Made by a program: the position numbers and the translations under genes | Notes under the pieces: generated by a model | The model's input: only the letters and a program-made list of their open reading frames with translations | The model's database searches: none | What the model was told of the DNA's origin: nothing | Source: Pseudoalteromonas sp. H105 | GTDB lineage: Bacteria > Pseudomonadota > Gammaproteobacteria > Enterobacterales > Alteromonadaceae | Length of the DNA: 64,000 nt | Assembly (NCBI RefSeq): GCF_001469215.1 | Contig: NZ_LOFH01000003.1 | Span: 354,659-418,658, forward strand | Reading direction: 5' to 3' | Shown here: one piece after another, positions 19,228 through 28,140 of the stretch | Numbering within the stretch: the first letter of the stretch is position 1 | How the letters are laid out: every line of letters begins with the position of its first letter

Positions 19228-19716
19228 CTATTGCTTAGTGCCCATATCTTTTGTCACACCATCAATCGCTATTCTATCAATGCCTTCGTTGTTAAATTTA
19301 ACTGTAATACTGATGTTATTTCTGGCAAAAAAGTAGTCTTTGTTATCTAGGCTAATAACATAGTTGCCTTTTACAGGGTTTTTAAATTTACTCTTCTTAA
19401 GTTGCAGTGAGTGATCGCCAATTTGCCAGTTGAAAGATTCAATAAATCCATTATTAAATTCTTGAACCCAAATTTGTTCTTCGTCTTTTGAAAGTGTTAT
19501 CGCAATAGAGTATGATTCTGGTAGTTGCATAGCATAGCTTTTACTACCAATTTTAAACTTACCATCAGCCTCATTCCAACCAAAACCAAACATAAATGGT
19601 TTTTCTAAGCCTGTTGGATAGCGAACGTTGCCTTCACCAGGATAATCAAAATCAGCCCAAACAGAACTGCTAAACATCGCACAAACTGCAGCGGTAACGA
19701 AAACTAATTTAATCAT
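19228..19716 (-). CDS. Exported hypothetical protein
   Basis: This 162-residue protein has a clean Sec signal peptide (MIKLVFVTAAVCAMFSSSVWA, cleaved before DFDYPG). The mature part is predicted to be beta-rich, with aromatic residues (FGFGWNEADGKFKIG) and alternating strands, so probably a small periplasmic beta protein. No family is recognised. It converges on tyrR with only 14 bases between the stops and has its own promoter region shared with the divergent thioesterase gene. Confidence 0.6.
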   Translation of the reverse strand: MIKLVFVTAAVCAMFSSSVWADFDYPGEGNVRYPTGLEKPFMFGFGWNEADGKFKIGSKSYAMQLPESYSIAITLSKDEEQIWVQEFNNGFIESFNWQIGDHSLQLKKSKFKNPVKGNYVISLDNKDYFFARNNISITVKFNNEGIDRIAIDGVTKDMGTKQ

Positions 19717-19824
19717 TTTTGTGTATACTCTTTTTGCTCATATAGTTGAGATTAGAGTAGATTATTCTCCAATGCAACTTACTGTGTTACACTCGGCAAA
19801 TTCTTTACTGGTAAGACCTTTGTT

Positions 19825-20361
19825 GTGAACCTTTATTTTCGTCTTTTATTGCTATTTTTTAAGATCAAACGTAATCGCGATTACCAATCATTATTGGATA
19901 CAGTTGATATTGATTATAAGGCGTTGCCTACAGATTGTGATATCAATTTACACCTCACTAATTCTCGCTACTTAGCCATGATGGATTTAGCGCGAACGTG
20001 GATGACAGAACGCGTTGGCTTACTAGGCCCCATATTGAAAAAACGCTGGTTTCCAATAGTTAATGCAACAGCGATTACTTATATACGTGATATTAAACCA
20101 ATGCAGCGTTATACCATCAGCACGCGTTTGGTTGGTTGGGATCATAAATATTTTTATATCGAACAAAAATTCCACTCTGAAAGAGGGTTACATGCAATAG
20201 CTTATGTGCGTGGTGTATTTAAGCGCAGTAAAGGGGTTGTGAGTGTTGAAGAAATGCTTGAGGTGGCGGGTTTTGACGATGTCGCACCTATTTTACCCGC
20301 AGAAGTAATACACTGGAAAGAGATGCTCGAACAAAAGAAAGTAACAAACTTACCTTCTTAA
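19825..20361 (+). CDS. Acyl-CoA thioesterase, hotdog (4HBT-like) family
   Basis: This 178-residue protein carries the pattern of hotdog-fold thioesterases of the THEM6/FadM-like type: D-x-D-x-x-x-H-x-x-N-x-x-Y (CDINLHLTNSRYLAMMD), then YIRDIKPMQRYTISTRLVGW, then the FYIEQKFHSERG strand and an AYVRGVFK strand. The family hydrolyses fatty acyl-CoA in the cytoplasm or at the membrane. The start is a GTG at 19825; the first residues (LYFRLLLLFFKIK) form a short hydrophobic helix that may anchor it to the membrane. A strong terminator follows directly. Confidence 0.72.
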   Translation: MNLYFRLLLLFFKIKRNRDYQSLLDTVDIDYKALPTDCDINLHLTNSRYLAMMDLARTWMTERVGLLGPILKKRWFPIVNATAITYIRDIKPMQRYTISTRLVGWDHKYFYIEQKFHSERGLHAIAYVRGVFKRSKGVVSVEEMLEVAGFDDVAPILPAEVIHWKEMLEQKKVTNLPS

Positions 20362-20380
20362 TTGTATTAAAAATTGCATA

Positions 20381-20405
20381 AAAAAAGGCCTTTCGGCCTT
20401 TTTTT
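20381..20405. terminator. Bidirectional rho-independent terminator
   Basis: A GC-rich stem AAAAAGGCC / GGCCTTTTT closes on a TTTC loop and is flanked by an A-run on the left and a T-run on the right. It can end both the thioesterase gene and the convergent ompW gene. Confidence 0.85.
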
Positions 20406-20419
20406 GATAGTGCGTAATC

Positions 20420-21073
20420 TTAAAAACTATATTTTACACCTAGCATAGCAACTACAGGGTCAATCTTAACTGTAGAAGTGAGTGCCTCTGCGCCATTTGC
20501 ATACACAGTTGCATCAGTCTCAATATCCATTACAGATACCATTGCATGTAGACCCCAGTTTTTATCAAACATGTAATTAAAACCAGCTTGTGCAGCTAAA
20601 CCAAATGAGTTATCAAGTTTTACTTCAACATCATCTGTGCCTAATACTGATTTTAGTGCTGCAGATGGCTCTTCATCAAAAAACACCGTGTAGTTAACAC
20701 CTAGGCCTACAAATGGGCGAAATGCTGACTGGCTATCTAAAAAGTGGTATTGAGCAAAAAATGATGGTGGTAAATGCTTGATAGTTGCAATTTTATTGCC
20801 TGCTAAACCACCAGCGCCATTTACGTCATGAGAGAAAGGTGTTGCAGCAACTAACTCTAAAACCCACTGTTCATTTAAAGCGTAATCCACAGTAATACCT
20901 AATTGGGTATTTGAGTCTGCTTTTAAGCCTAATGCAGTGTTTTCATTAAGCGCTGAGCTGGCATTGTCTGGGTTTACGTTGATAGCACCGACATTAACAC
21001 TCAGATTTGCACTTGCAAAAGGAGACGCGATTAAAAGTGATGTAAATAACGCTGCGCTAAGTTGTTTTTTCAT
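20420..21073 (-). CDS. ompW: Outer membrane protein OmpW family
   Basis: This 217-residue protein has a signal peptide (ending SPFASA), then the OmpW pattern: an eight-stranded barrel with the segment WVLELVAATPFSHDV, the HLPPSFFAQYHF strand, the FRPFVGLGVNYTVFF strand, and a terminal strand ending GVKYSF with the C-terminal Phe of a barrel. OmpW proteins are small outer-membrane channels for hydrophobic or small solutes. A site resembling an FNR box lies about 115 bases upstream; in E. coli ompW is under oxygen-linked control. Monocistronic, ended by the terminator at 20381-20405. Confidence 0.92.
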   Translation of the reverse strand: MKKQLSAALFTSLLIASPFASANLSVNVGAINVNPDNASSALNENTALGLKADSNTQLGITVDYALNEQWVLELVAATPFSHDVNGAGGLAGNKIATIKHLPPSFFAQYHFLDSQSAFRPFVGLGVNYTVFFDEEPSAALKSVLGTDDVEVKLDNSFGLAAQAGFNYMFDKNWGLHAMVSVMDIETDATVYANGAEALTSTVKIDPVVAMLGVKYSF

Positions 21074-21187
21074 GCTGTTCTCCGAGAACGACTATTTTTG
21101 AATTGCGACCATTATCAACTAACTTAGAAAAAAAAAACTGTTCTAGATCAAGGTTTATTAAACACAATAGTGACGCTATGAGTTTGT

Positions 21188-21201
21188 TTGATTTAGATTA
21201 A
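21188..21201. promoter_or_regulatory. FNR-like binding site between ompW and MATE gene
   Basis: The sequence TTGATTTAGATTAA matches the FNR consensus TTGAT-N4-ATCAA at 9 of 10 fixed positions. It sits about 115 bases before the ompW start and 107 before the MATE start, so either or both could be targets. Oxygen control of ompW is known in E. coli; the site here is a prediction from sequence only. Confidence 0.4.
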
Positions 21202-21307
21202 GTTTTTGTACATTTGTGATGAAAATCTATTGACGCAGCGGGATTTAGAACGGTTCACCTTGCGGACATCATTTTACGTTATAATAAAAGCCTCTATAAG
21301 GCATGCT

Positions 21308-22726
21308 ATGAACCAAACTACTTCACTTTTTCTCAATGGGTCTATCGCCAAAGCACTTTTTAAGCTAGCGATACCGATTATTCTTATTAATGTTCTACAG
21401 TCGGCTTATCAGCTGACGGATGCATTCTGGGTTGGCCGGTTAGGAGCCGCTCAAGTCGCTGCTGTTTCTGTGAGTATGCCTGTTACATTTTTAGTGATTG
21501 CGATCGGCTCTGGGCTTGCTATGGCTGGTGCTATTTTATCTGCTCAATATATGGGGGCTGGGCAACAAGAAAAAGTAAATCATGTTGCTGCTCAAACTAT
21601 GTTAATGGTAACAATAACTGCCAGTGTATTAGGCTTGATTGGGTATGCTTTATCTCCTTATTTTTTAATGTTATTAGGAGTCGATGACGTTGTTTATGCC
21701 GATGCATTGAAGTTTATGCATGTGTCATTTATCGGTGTCGTTTTTGTTTTTATCTATGCCATGTTTCAGGCATTAATGCGGGGGATTGGTCAAACAAAAG
21801 TGCCTTTAATTATTGTTAGTTGCACTGTTTTACTCAATTTTTTGCTTGATCCATTATTTATTTTTGGCTACGGCCGTTTTGAGGGGTATGGTGTTATGGG
21901 AGCCGCTTTGGCGACGCTTGTTACACAAAGCCTTGCAGCATTGGCAGGGGTGATTATATTTATGCGAGGCCGTCATGGTATTCAGTTGCAGTTCTCGAGT
22001 TTTATTCCAGATATGGCTTATATAAAGCAGGCTTTTTTCTTAGGTGCGCCTGGTTCAATAGAGTTATCAACGCGGGCATTTGGTTTAATTATAATGTCAT
22101 TTTTGGTAGCAAGCTTTGATACTCAAACCATCGCAGCATATGGTGTGGGTTCTAATATCCTGCAAATGGTAATGATCCCTGCAATGGGACTGTCGATGGC
22201 TGTATCGACCTTGGTTGGGCAAAATATGGGTGCTGGTAATGCTAAGCGTGCAGCCCAAATAACAAAACTCGCTGTAGTGTGGGGGTTAATCGGCTTAACG
22301 GTTATCGGCGTGCTTGCTTACGTCTTTGCCGCGACGCTGGTGGCATTTTTTATCCCAGATGATCCCGATGTGATAAATAAAGGTGCGCATTTTATAAGAG
22401 TTATGAGCTTAACATGGGGTGGGATTGGTGTGCAGTTGTGTGTAGTTGCTGCATTTAGGGCATCGGGTAATATGTTAAACGCGATGTTACTGGCCTTATT
22501 CTCTCAATGTGTGGTGCAGTTTCCAGTTGCTTATATTTTATCAAAACACACACTATTAAGTGATCATGGTATTTGGTATTCGTTTGCTGTGACCAATGTT
22601 GCTGTGGCTGTATTGTCTTATGTGTGGTTTTGTAATGGGCGTTGGCAACGAACACGCTTAACCAAGGAAGATAAAAATATTGCTAAAGTTACGCAAGAAG
22701 CATTTATAGAAGAGGGGAGTCATTAA
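21308..22726 (+). CDS. MATE family multidrug efflux transporter
   Basis: The protein has 472 residues from the ATG at 21308, which has an AAGG ribosome site at the right distance. An in-frame ATG at 21206 would add 34 charged residues that do not look like a MATE N-terminus. About twelve membrane helices fall in two halves. Typical MATE features are the N-terminal LFKLAIPIILINVLQSAYQLTDAFWVGRLG (quoted in part: QLTDAFWVGRLG) and the second-half VGQNMGAGNAKRA motif, mirrored by SAQYMGAGQQEKV in the first half. The family exports cationic drugs or metabolites using a Na+ or H+ gradient across the inner membrane. The substrate cannot be told from sequence. Confidence 0.88.
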   Translation: MNQTTSLFLNGSIAKALFKLAIPIILINVLQSAYQLTDAFWVGRLGAAQVAAVSVSMPVTFLVIAIGSGLAMAGAILSAQYMGAGQQEKVNHVAAQTMLMVTITASVLGLIGYALSPYFLMLLGVDDVVYADALKFMHVSFIGVVFVFIYAMFQALMRGIGQTKVPLIIVSCTVLLNFLLDPLFIFGYGRFEGYGVMGAALATLVTQSLAALAGVIIFMRGRHGIQLQFSSFIPDMAYIKQAFFLGAPGSIELSTRAFGLIIMSFLVASFDTQTIAAYGVGSNILQMVMIPAMGLSMAVSTLVGQNMGAGNAKRAAQITKLAVVWGLIGLTVIGVLAYVFAATLVAFFIPDDPDVINKGAHFIRVMSLTWGGIGVQLCVVAAFRASGNMLNAMLLALFSQCVVQFPVAYILSKHTLLSDHGIWYSFAVTNVAVAVLSYVWFCNGRWQRTRLTKEDKNIAKVTQEAFIEEGSH

Positions 22727-22782
22727 GCGGTCATAAAGTCGCGTTGTAATAAACGTCTATTGATTAAATAGGTGTGACTTAG

Positions 22783-23976
22783 ATGACGTTAGCTATTCAA
22801 ACTCCCTTACAGACTAAAGCGAACACAGCCCAAGCGGTTGTTGATTACTTACAGACGCTGATTAAATTTAATTCTGTGACTCCACATCAAGCGGGTGCCA
22901 TTGATTGGCTCGAAAGCCAACTAGCTACACTCGGCTTTGAGTGCGAGCAGACTACCTTTAATAATGTAACTAATTTAATTGCTAAAATACGTTTTGATGA
23001 TGGGCCTATTTATGCTTTTTCGGGGCATATTGATGTTGTTCCAGCCTCACCTGAGCATTGGTGTACAGACCCTTTCTCTGGTGCTATTTTAGATGATGCT
23101 GTGTATGGGCGAGGTGCAGCTGATATGAAAGGGGGCGTTGCTGCTATGCTGCGAGCGACTGAGTATTTAGTTACTAATAAAGACGCTAAAAAAGGCACCT
23201 TTTACTGGCTAATTACCTCTGATGAAGAGGGAGAAGCCGAATATGGCTCTTTATTAATTGCAGAGCGTTTAGTGCAGCAGGGGGTTTGCTTAGATGGGTG
23301 TATTGTGGGTGAACCAACAAGCCACTTAAAGGTCGGTGATACGATAAAAAATGGCCGACGAGGCGCGCTGTCTGCTCGTTTACATATTGCGGGAAAAGCG
23401 GGCCATGTTGCCTACCCTGAAAACACAATTAATGCAGCCCACTTAAGTGCAGACGTCATCAAGCGCCTTACTAGCATTGATTGGCTATGTGACGAGCCGG
23501 GTTCAAACACGAGCCTGCAAATCACCGGGATCAACATCGACAATGTGGTTGATAATATGGTGCCAGCTCAGTGTGAGTTAACGTTTAATGTGCGATACAG
23601 CCACGGTTATAAAAGTGCAGATATTAAAAATGAAATTCAATTTTCGCTTGGTGATTTAGCGCAAAGTCTGAGCATAGAATGGGAGCGTCCTTGTGAATCA
23701 TTTTATACCAGTCACCAGTCTCAAAATTGTTTATTAGCGTATGTAGAGCAGGCTGTATTGAGTGTAACAGGAAGTTACCCTCTATTAAGCACCAGTGGTG
23801 GCACATCTGATGGGCGCTTTTTTGCTAATAATCATACGCAGGTAATTGAATGTGGAGTACGTAATAATACAATTCACCAAGTGAATGAGCATGTGCCAAT
23901 TGAGGACTTAGTAAAAATAGAACAAATATATACACAATTACTCATTAACATATTCAATGAAAATGCCCGCTGTTAG
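22783..23976 (+). CDS. dapE: Succinyl-diaminopimelate desuccinylase
   Basis: This 397-residue M20-family metallopeptidase carries the two-zinc motifs FSGHIDVVP, YGRGAADMKGG, TSDEEGEAEYG and the late STSGGTSDGRF segment typical of DapE. It cleaves N-succinyl-LL-diaminopimelate to LL-diaminopimelate and succinate in lysine and peptidoglycan synthesis. It is slightly longer than the usual 375 residues because of an N-terminal extension. The stop codon lies inside the loop of the following terminator. Confidence 0.92.
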   Translation: MTLAIQTPLQTKANTAQAVVDYLQTLIKFNSVTPHQAGAIDWLESQLATLGFECEQTTFNNVTNLIAKIRFDDGPIYAFSGHIDVVPASPEHWCTDPFSGAILDDAVYGRGAADMKGGVAAMLRATEYLVTNKDAKKGTFYWLITSDEEGEAEYGSLLIAERLVQQGVCLDGCIVGEPTSHLKVGDTIKNGRRGALSARLHIAGKAGHVAYPENTINAAHLSADVIKRLTSIDWLCDEPGSNTSLQITGINIDNVVDNMVPAQCELTFNVRYSHGYKSADIKNEIQFSLGDLAQSLSIEWERPCESFYTSHQSQNCLLAYVEQAVLSVTGSYPLLSTSGGTSDGRFFANNHTQVIECGVRNNTIHQVNEHVPIEDLVKIEQIYTQLLINIFNENARC

Positions 23977-23989
23977 AACGGGCATTTTT
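23961..23989 (+). terminator. Rho-independent terminator of dapE
   Basis: The stem AAATGCCCG / CGGGCATTT is followed by a T-run. The dapE stop codon (23974-23976) is in the loop, so coding sequence and terminator overlap. Confidence 0.85.
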
Positions 23990-24007
23990 CTCTTTTGTGT
24001 ATAGAGA

Positions 24008-24041
24008 TATACCTAAAACAACTCTAGAGGGTTTAGGTATA
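24008..24041. repeat. Inverted repeat downstream of dapE and olsF
   Basis: A perfect 10-base inverted repeat, TATACCTAAA / TTTAGGTATA, with CTCTAGAG palindrome in its loop. It lies between the convergent dapE and OlsF-like genes. It has no T-run on either side, so it is not a standard terminator; it may stabilise mRNA ends. Confidence 0.5.
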
Positions 24042-24046
24042 GGGTC

Positions 24047-25759
24047 TCACTTTTTACCTAAGTAGCGTTTTGCTTTGCTTGCTTTGACTTTTTCAAGGTC
24101 AACTAATACCAACCCATCAATGCAGTTATTAAATTCAGGATCAACACTAAAGCTTAAAAACTTGACCCCACCGGGTTCACATAATTCAGTGTATTGCTTA
24201 AACAAGGTAGGAACTTGTGCCCCCATGTTGGCAAGAATATGTTTAAGCTCAACAAAATCTTCTTTGATATCATCACCACAAAATACGCTTTGGCATTGTT
24301 TAAGCTGCTGCTCTGTGGCTTTAAACTCATTGTTTGGTGTGGCAATAATGTCTTTTGTACCGTAATAATGCTGATAGTAATGGACCAGCATGGCTTTTGC
24401 TTGATCAGGTAGTGCATTAGACACACTCACTGCGCCGTAAAGGTAGCGATACTGCGGGTAATTTTGTACAAACGCCCCAATGCCATACCATAAATAATCT
24501 AAGCTTTTTCGCCCCCAATATTTCGGTTGCACAAAACTACGGCCAAGCTCAATGCCTGCTTCAAAATACGGAGCCATCTCATCGCTGTATGAAAATAAAC
24601 TGTCAGTGTATAACCCTTTTCGGCCATGTTTATTAATAACGTCTTGTGCGCAAGCTAAGCGGTATGCACCTACTAGCTCTAGTTGGTTTGGATCCCATAA
24701 GACTAAATGCTGGTAATCCATGTCATATTTATCGATATCACGACGCTTTCCACTGCCTTCACCCACAGTACGAAACGATATTTCGCGCAGCCGACCAAGC
24801 TCTCTAAAAATGGCAGAGCTTCCTTGATATTGATACAGATATATTTGCATGCCATCGTTCGTTGTGCCCAGTAACTGACATGCTTCAATGGCTTCTTTTA
24901 GCTCTTTTCTACACTCAGATGACGCAATAGGGGTTTGGGTTTTAAGGGGAAGTGTTTTTTTACTGACTAATCGGTATAGCTGCTTTCTAATGAGGTTCAC
25001 AACCTCTTTATCTTTTAAGTTCTCAATTAAATAAGACTCAGGAGGGATTGATGCACCTATTTCGAATTCAAGAGATTTTTGTCTTTGCTTGAACATTTCT
25101 TTTACTAACAATAAGCTCGCTAACGGCTTATAAATCATGGATGTGCCATAAAATAACGGGCTGTTTTTTGCCTTGATAAAAATAGGTAAAATGGCACAGT
25201 TTGCTTTCTTTGCTATGCGAAGAAAGCCGCTATTCCACTTGCAATCTTTTATACCTGTCGGCCCGAGGCGAGAAACTTCCCCTGCGGGGAAAATCAAAAT
25301 AGCACCCTCATCTTTGAGGTGTTTATGAATATTGCTAAGCTCTTTCTTTTTGCTCGTACCAGAGAGGTTGTCTACAGGTAATAATAAAGAATGCATGGGC
25401 GTTACTGACATCAACATCCGATTTGCGACTACTTTTAAATCTTTTCGAACACTGAACAACACTTTGATTAAGGCCAAGGCATCTAATGATCCGATAGGGT
25501 GATTCGCCACAATGACGAGTTTACCTTCACTGGGAATATTCTCGATTTGCTTGGGTTTATAACGTGTATCAAAGTCAAGCTCATCTAACACTTGCTCAAC
25601 AAACTCAATCCCTTGTAAATGTGGGTAAGCATCACCAAACGCAACAAACTCTTGTTCATGGAGTAAATACCCCAATCCTTTTTTTACCAACCCTTTTACT
25701 TTAGGTGAGTGCTCGAGTTGCGGAAGGTTCGCTGCGATTACTTTATCAACACTGATCAT
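24047..25759 (-). CDS. olsF: Bifunctional acyltransferase, OlsF-like ornithine-lipid synthase
   Basis: The protein has 570 residues and two domains. The N-terminal half is a PlsC-type acyltransferase with VANHPIGSLDALALI (H-x4-D-like motif) and FPAGEVSRLGP (about residues 85-260). The C-terminal half is a GNAT/hemolysin-like N-acyltransferase of the OlsB type (about residues 290-500), with LREISFRTVGEGSGKRRDIDK, YRLACAQ, ELGRSFV and YGAVSVSN. This order (OlsA-like then OlsB-like) is that of OlsF, shown in Serratia to make ornithine lipids in two steps: acylation of ornithine, then of the 3-hydroxyl group. It would act at the inner membrane and give the cell a phosphorus-free lipid. Monocistronic. 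Function is by family similarity; a related aminolipid product is possible. Confidence 0.7.
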   Translation of the reverse strand: MISVDKVIAANLPQLEHSPKVKGLVKKGLGYLLHEQEFVAFGDAYPHLQGIEFVEQVLDELDFDTRYKPKQIENIPSEGKLVIVANHPIGSLDALALIKVLFSVRKDLKVVANRMLMSVTPMHSLLLPVDNLSGTSKKKELSNIHKHLKDEGAILIFPAGEVSRLGPTGIKDCKWNSGFLRIAKKANCAILPIFIKAKNSPLFYGTSMIYKPLASLLLVKEMFKQRQKSLEFEIGASIPPESYLIENLKDKEVVNLIRKQLYRLVSKKTLPLKTQTPIASSECRKELKEAIEACQLLGTTNDGMQIYLYQYQGSSAIFRELGRLREISFRTVGEGSGKRRDIDKYDMDYQHLVLWDPNQLELVGAYRLACAQDVINKHGRKGLYTDSLFSYSDEMAPYFEAGIELGRSFVQPKYWGRKSLDYLWYGIGAFVQNYPQYRYLYGAVSVSNALPDQAKAMLVHYYQHYYGTKDIIATPNNEFKATEQQLKQCQSVFCGDDIKEDFVELKHILANMGAQVPTLFKQYTELCEPGGVKFLSFSVDPEFNNCIDGLVLVDLEKVKASKAKRYLGKK

Positions 25760-25919
25760 AAATACCTCTTCGTCTTAGTCGATCAATATATGTTCAGAGT
25801 AGAAGCTGGCGATGACAATTAAGTTGCAGTTGTATGACTTTTTAAAGTGATTCATCCCTTCACAGTCACTTGTGTATATAATGGCACTATAAAATAGATG
25901 AACGGAGGAGCTAGATACT

Positions 25920-26840
25920 ATGCATTTACTTTTGGCTATTAGTAACAGAGATTGCACTAAATTAATCAGTGCGCTAAAGGAAAACTTACCCGGCGTTGTT
26001 ATTTCTCAGTGGCCTGAATGCGATCAGCCCGAAGATATTGAGTTCGTTGTCGCTTGGCAGGCGCCGGCTGACATGTGGTCAAAGTTACCTAATTTAAAAG
26101 TCGTGTCTTCTTTTGGTGCCGGTGTAGACAGTATTGATCTAGACTTGCTGGCAAAAGATGTTGTGGTAACACGTATTGTTGATCAGTATCTAGCCAATGA
26201 CATGGCTGAATATGTGTTAACGCATGTGTTAGCACAGAAGTTGAGATTACGAGAATACTTTAATAAACAACAGAATAATCTTTGGCAACCAAAACGTGCG
26301 TATACTCACAATCATGTTCTATTTTTAGGTTTTGGTGAATTAGGCCAACACTGTGCAAAAAGGTTATTGCTTAACGACTTCACTGTGAGTGCTTTTTCGC
26401 AAAGCTTAAAAGAGGTTGAGGGGGTAACTTGTGTTAATACACAAGAGCAGCTCGAAGCGTTATTACCGTCAGCTGATTTCGTTGTGTGTTTATTACCTTT
26501 GACGGTGAAAACAGAGGGAATTATTAATGAAGCATTGTTGTCTCAATTGCCCAAGCATGCGGCGCTTATTAATGTTGCACGCGGCCAGCATATTGTCGAT
26601 GACGATTTAATAGCAGCATTAAATAATCAAGTCATTCGTGCTGCAACACTGGATGTATTTTCTTCTGAGCCACTGCCAAGTGAGCACCCGTATTGGTCTC
26701 ACCCTGCGATAACAATAACGCCGCATTGCGCTGCTTTATCCAGTATTGATAGTGTAGCTGAGCAAACTGCAAAAAATGCTAAGTGTCTTCAGAATGGATT
26801 GGAACTAAAATATAGGGTTGATAGAACAAAAGGTTATTAA
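25920..26840 (+). CDS. D-2-hydroxyacid dehydrogenase, GhrA-like glyoxylate/hydroxypyruvate reductase
   Basis: This 306-residue protein has the 2-hydroxyacid dehydrogenase layout. The NAD(P)-binding site is FLGFGELGQHCAKRL, shifted from the usual GxGxxG to GFGELG. The catalytic Arg is in NVARGQHIVDDDL, the acid in TLDVFSSEPLP, and the catalytic His in TPHCAA. Length and the FGAGVDSI and ANDMAEYVL motifs fit the GhrA subgroup, which reduces glyoxylate and hydroxypyruvate with NADPH. A GGAG ribosome site precedes the ATG. Monocistronic. Confidence 0.8.
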   Translation: MHLLLAISNRDCTKLISALKENLPGVVISQWPECDQPEDIEFVVAWQAPADMWSKLPNLKVVSSFGAGVDSIDLDLLAKDVVVTRIVDQYLANDMAEYVLTHVLAQKLRLREYFNKQQNNLWQPKRAYTHNHVLFLGFGELGQHCAKRLLLNDFTVSAFSQSLKEVEGVTCVNTQEQLEALLPSADFVVCLLPLTVKTEGIINEALLSQLPKHAALINVARGQHIVDDDLIAALNNQVIRAATLDVFSSEPLPSEHPYWSHPAITITPHCAALSSIDSVAEQTAKNAKCLQNGLELKYRVDRTKGY

Positions 26841-26939
26841 AATTTGAACAGTTTATTGAGTATACATATTGTTAACATATGTGATTTTAGTTAACCTAGG
26901 ACTGTTGCGTAAAAATAATAACAAAAAACAAGGTTTACT

Positions 26940-27071
26940 ATGAAACAGCATCAGGGCGGCGTAAAAATAAGTCTTATCGTTATATCAGTCATATTGATGG
27001 GCGTATCAGCGTGGTTCAATCAAGCAAATGCAGATGAGTCAACAAGTATAGTTACCACCCAAAACAAATAA
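26940..27071 (+). CDS. Small membrane or secreted peptide, 43 residues
   Basis: A 43-codon frame starts MKQHQGGVKISLIVISVILM with an AAGG ribosome site six bases before the ATG. It has one hydrophobic segment (about residues 9-26) that could be a membrane helix or a signal peptide ending near NQANA, followed by a polar tail. It lies about 100 bases after the reductase gene and converges on smrA with 18 bases between them. No family is recognised. Confidence 0.5.
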   Translation: MKQHQGGVKISLIVISVILMGVSAWFNQANADESTSIVTTQNK

Positions 27072-27089
27072 AAAATGGGCTTGAGTGCG

Positions 27090-27668
27090 TCAGCGCTTGG
27101 CGTGACGCTCTCTATTTTCATGTTTCTTTTCTTCACTCTTTTTAAGTAAGACATACGTTGCACCGATACCGCCATGGTGTTTTAGTGCCGTATGAAATGC
27201 CAAAACACAATCTAGCTCTTGTAGCCACTTGTTGGTGTAGCTTTTCAAGATTCCCGGTGTTTTTTTATTTTTTATACCTATGCCATGGCGTATTAAAATG
27301 ACACGAATGTTTCTGGTGTGGCAGTCATAAATAAAATTGAATAATGATTTTCTTGCAGATTTTAAAGGTTGCCCGTGTAAATCAAGCGTTGCATCAACTT
27401 GGTACTTAGCTAATCGTAAGTTTTTGAACACACCGTCTTGTACGCCCGCATTTTTGTAACTCAGTAACGAGTCAGGAGGTAAAAGCTCCACAAGCTCACT
27501 GCGAAGGTAGTTCTCATCAAGGGATAAAGCTGCTTCAGCTGCTTTTCGTTTTTCTTGTTGTGACAAAGAGGACGCAGTCTTTACATGCTTTAGTTTGACC
27601 GTATCATGATTTAACGGCTTCACATCTTCCATGGATGATAAAAATAAATCAAAATCGGATACTGACAT
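27090..27668 (-). CDS. smrA: Smr-domain endonuclease SmrA
   Basis: This 192-residue protein has a C-terminal Smr domain with LDLHGQP, RHGIGIKN and HHGGIGATYVLL motifs, and an N-terminal region with the FDLFLSSMEDVKPL start usual for YdaL/SmrA. The length is near the 187 residues of E. coli YdaL. Smr domains nick DNA or cleave RNA; the cellular role of SmrA is not settled. Monocistronic. Confidence 0.82.
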   Translation of the reverse strand: MSVSDFDLFLSSMEDVKPLNHDTVKLKHVKTASSLSQQEKRKAAEAALSLDENYLRSELVELLPPDSLLSYKNAGVQDGVFKNLRLAKYQVDATLDLHGQPLKSARKSLFNFIYDCHTRNIRVILIRHGIGIKNKKTPGILKSYTNKWLQELDCVLAFHTALKHHGGIGATYVLLKKSEEKKHENRERHAKR

Positions 27669-27736
27669 AGGTCACCTTAAATTAGCTTAATACGAATCGG
27701 ATTTTAGCTTAGTTCACCATTTTAGTCATTTAGCAG

Positions 27737-27776
27737 ATAAAAAAATACCCCGATGAGAACACTCAGCGAGGTATTA
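27737..27776 (-). terminator. Terminator of the small membrane protein gene
   Basis: Read on the minus strand, a hairpin (AATACC...GGTATT outer stem, TGAG-TGTT-CTCA inner stem) is followed by a run of seven Ts. It ends the gene at 27796-28080 and points toward smrA. Confidence 0.75.
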
Positions 27777-27795
27777 AATTATCTTGGGAGAGATA

Positions 27796-28080
27796 TTAAT
27801 TCGTCGTCACATTTAATTGTCCAAATGTATATACTTTGAACAGGTAGAATGTGTTGATCAACACTAAACTCATATTTGAGATAACACTTGAAGACATCAA
27901 ATCTAAGCTAAACGATAAAAACAGTAATACGCAGGCGCTAACAGCAGCGATACGCAGTAAAGTTAGTTGATTGATAAATAATGCCCCTAATCCAAGGGCT
28001 AGCAGTATAAAATTTAAAAGCCAATCTAGCTCGTTTAACATGGTCGTTTCAGTGTACTTGTGTTGAAAAAGGAGCGCCAT
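27796..28080 (-). CDS. Small integral membrane protein
   Basis: This 94-residue protein has three or four hydrophobic helices (WLLNFILLALGLGALFI, LLRIAAVSACVLLFLSFSL, NMSLVLINTFYLFKV). The pattern NMSLVLINTFYLFK recalls small YgjV-like inner-membrane proteins, but the match is weak. A second ATG at 28041 would remove 13 polar residues; neither start has a good ribosome site. It is followed by its own terminator. Confidence 0.55.
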   Translation of the reverse strand: MALLFQHKYTETTMLNELDWLLNFILLALGLGALFINQLTLLRIAAVSACVLLFLSFSLDLMSSSVISNMSLVLINTFYLFKVYTFGQLNVTTN

Positions 28081-28140
28081 TATGGTGATCTTTTACACAC
28101 CTTTCAACCAAGTAATTTTATATTTTTCAGATTAGTTATT

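Noticed and set aside
21206..21307. Extended N-terminus of the MATE transporter
   Set aside because: The 34 extra residues are charged and not MATE-like; the ATG at 21308 has a better ribosome site.
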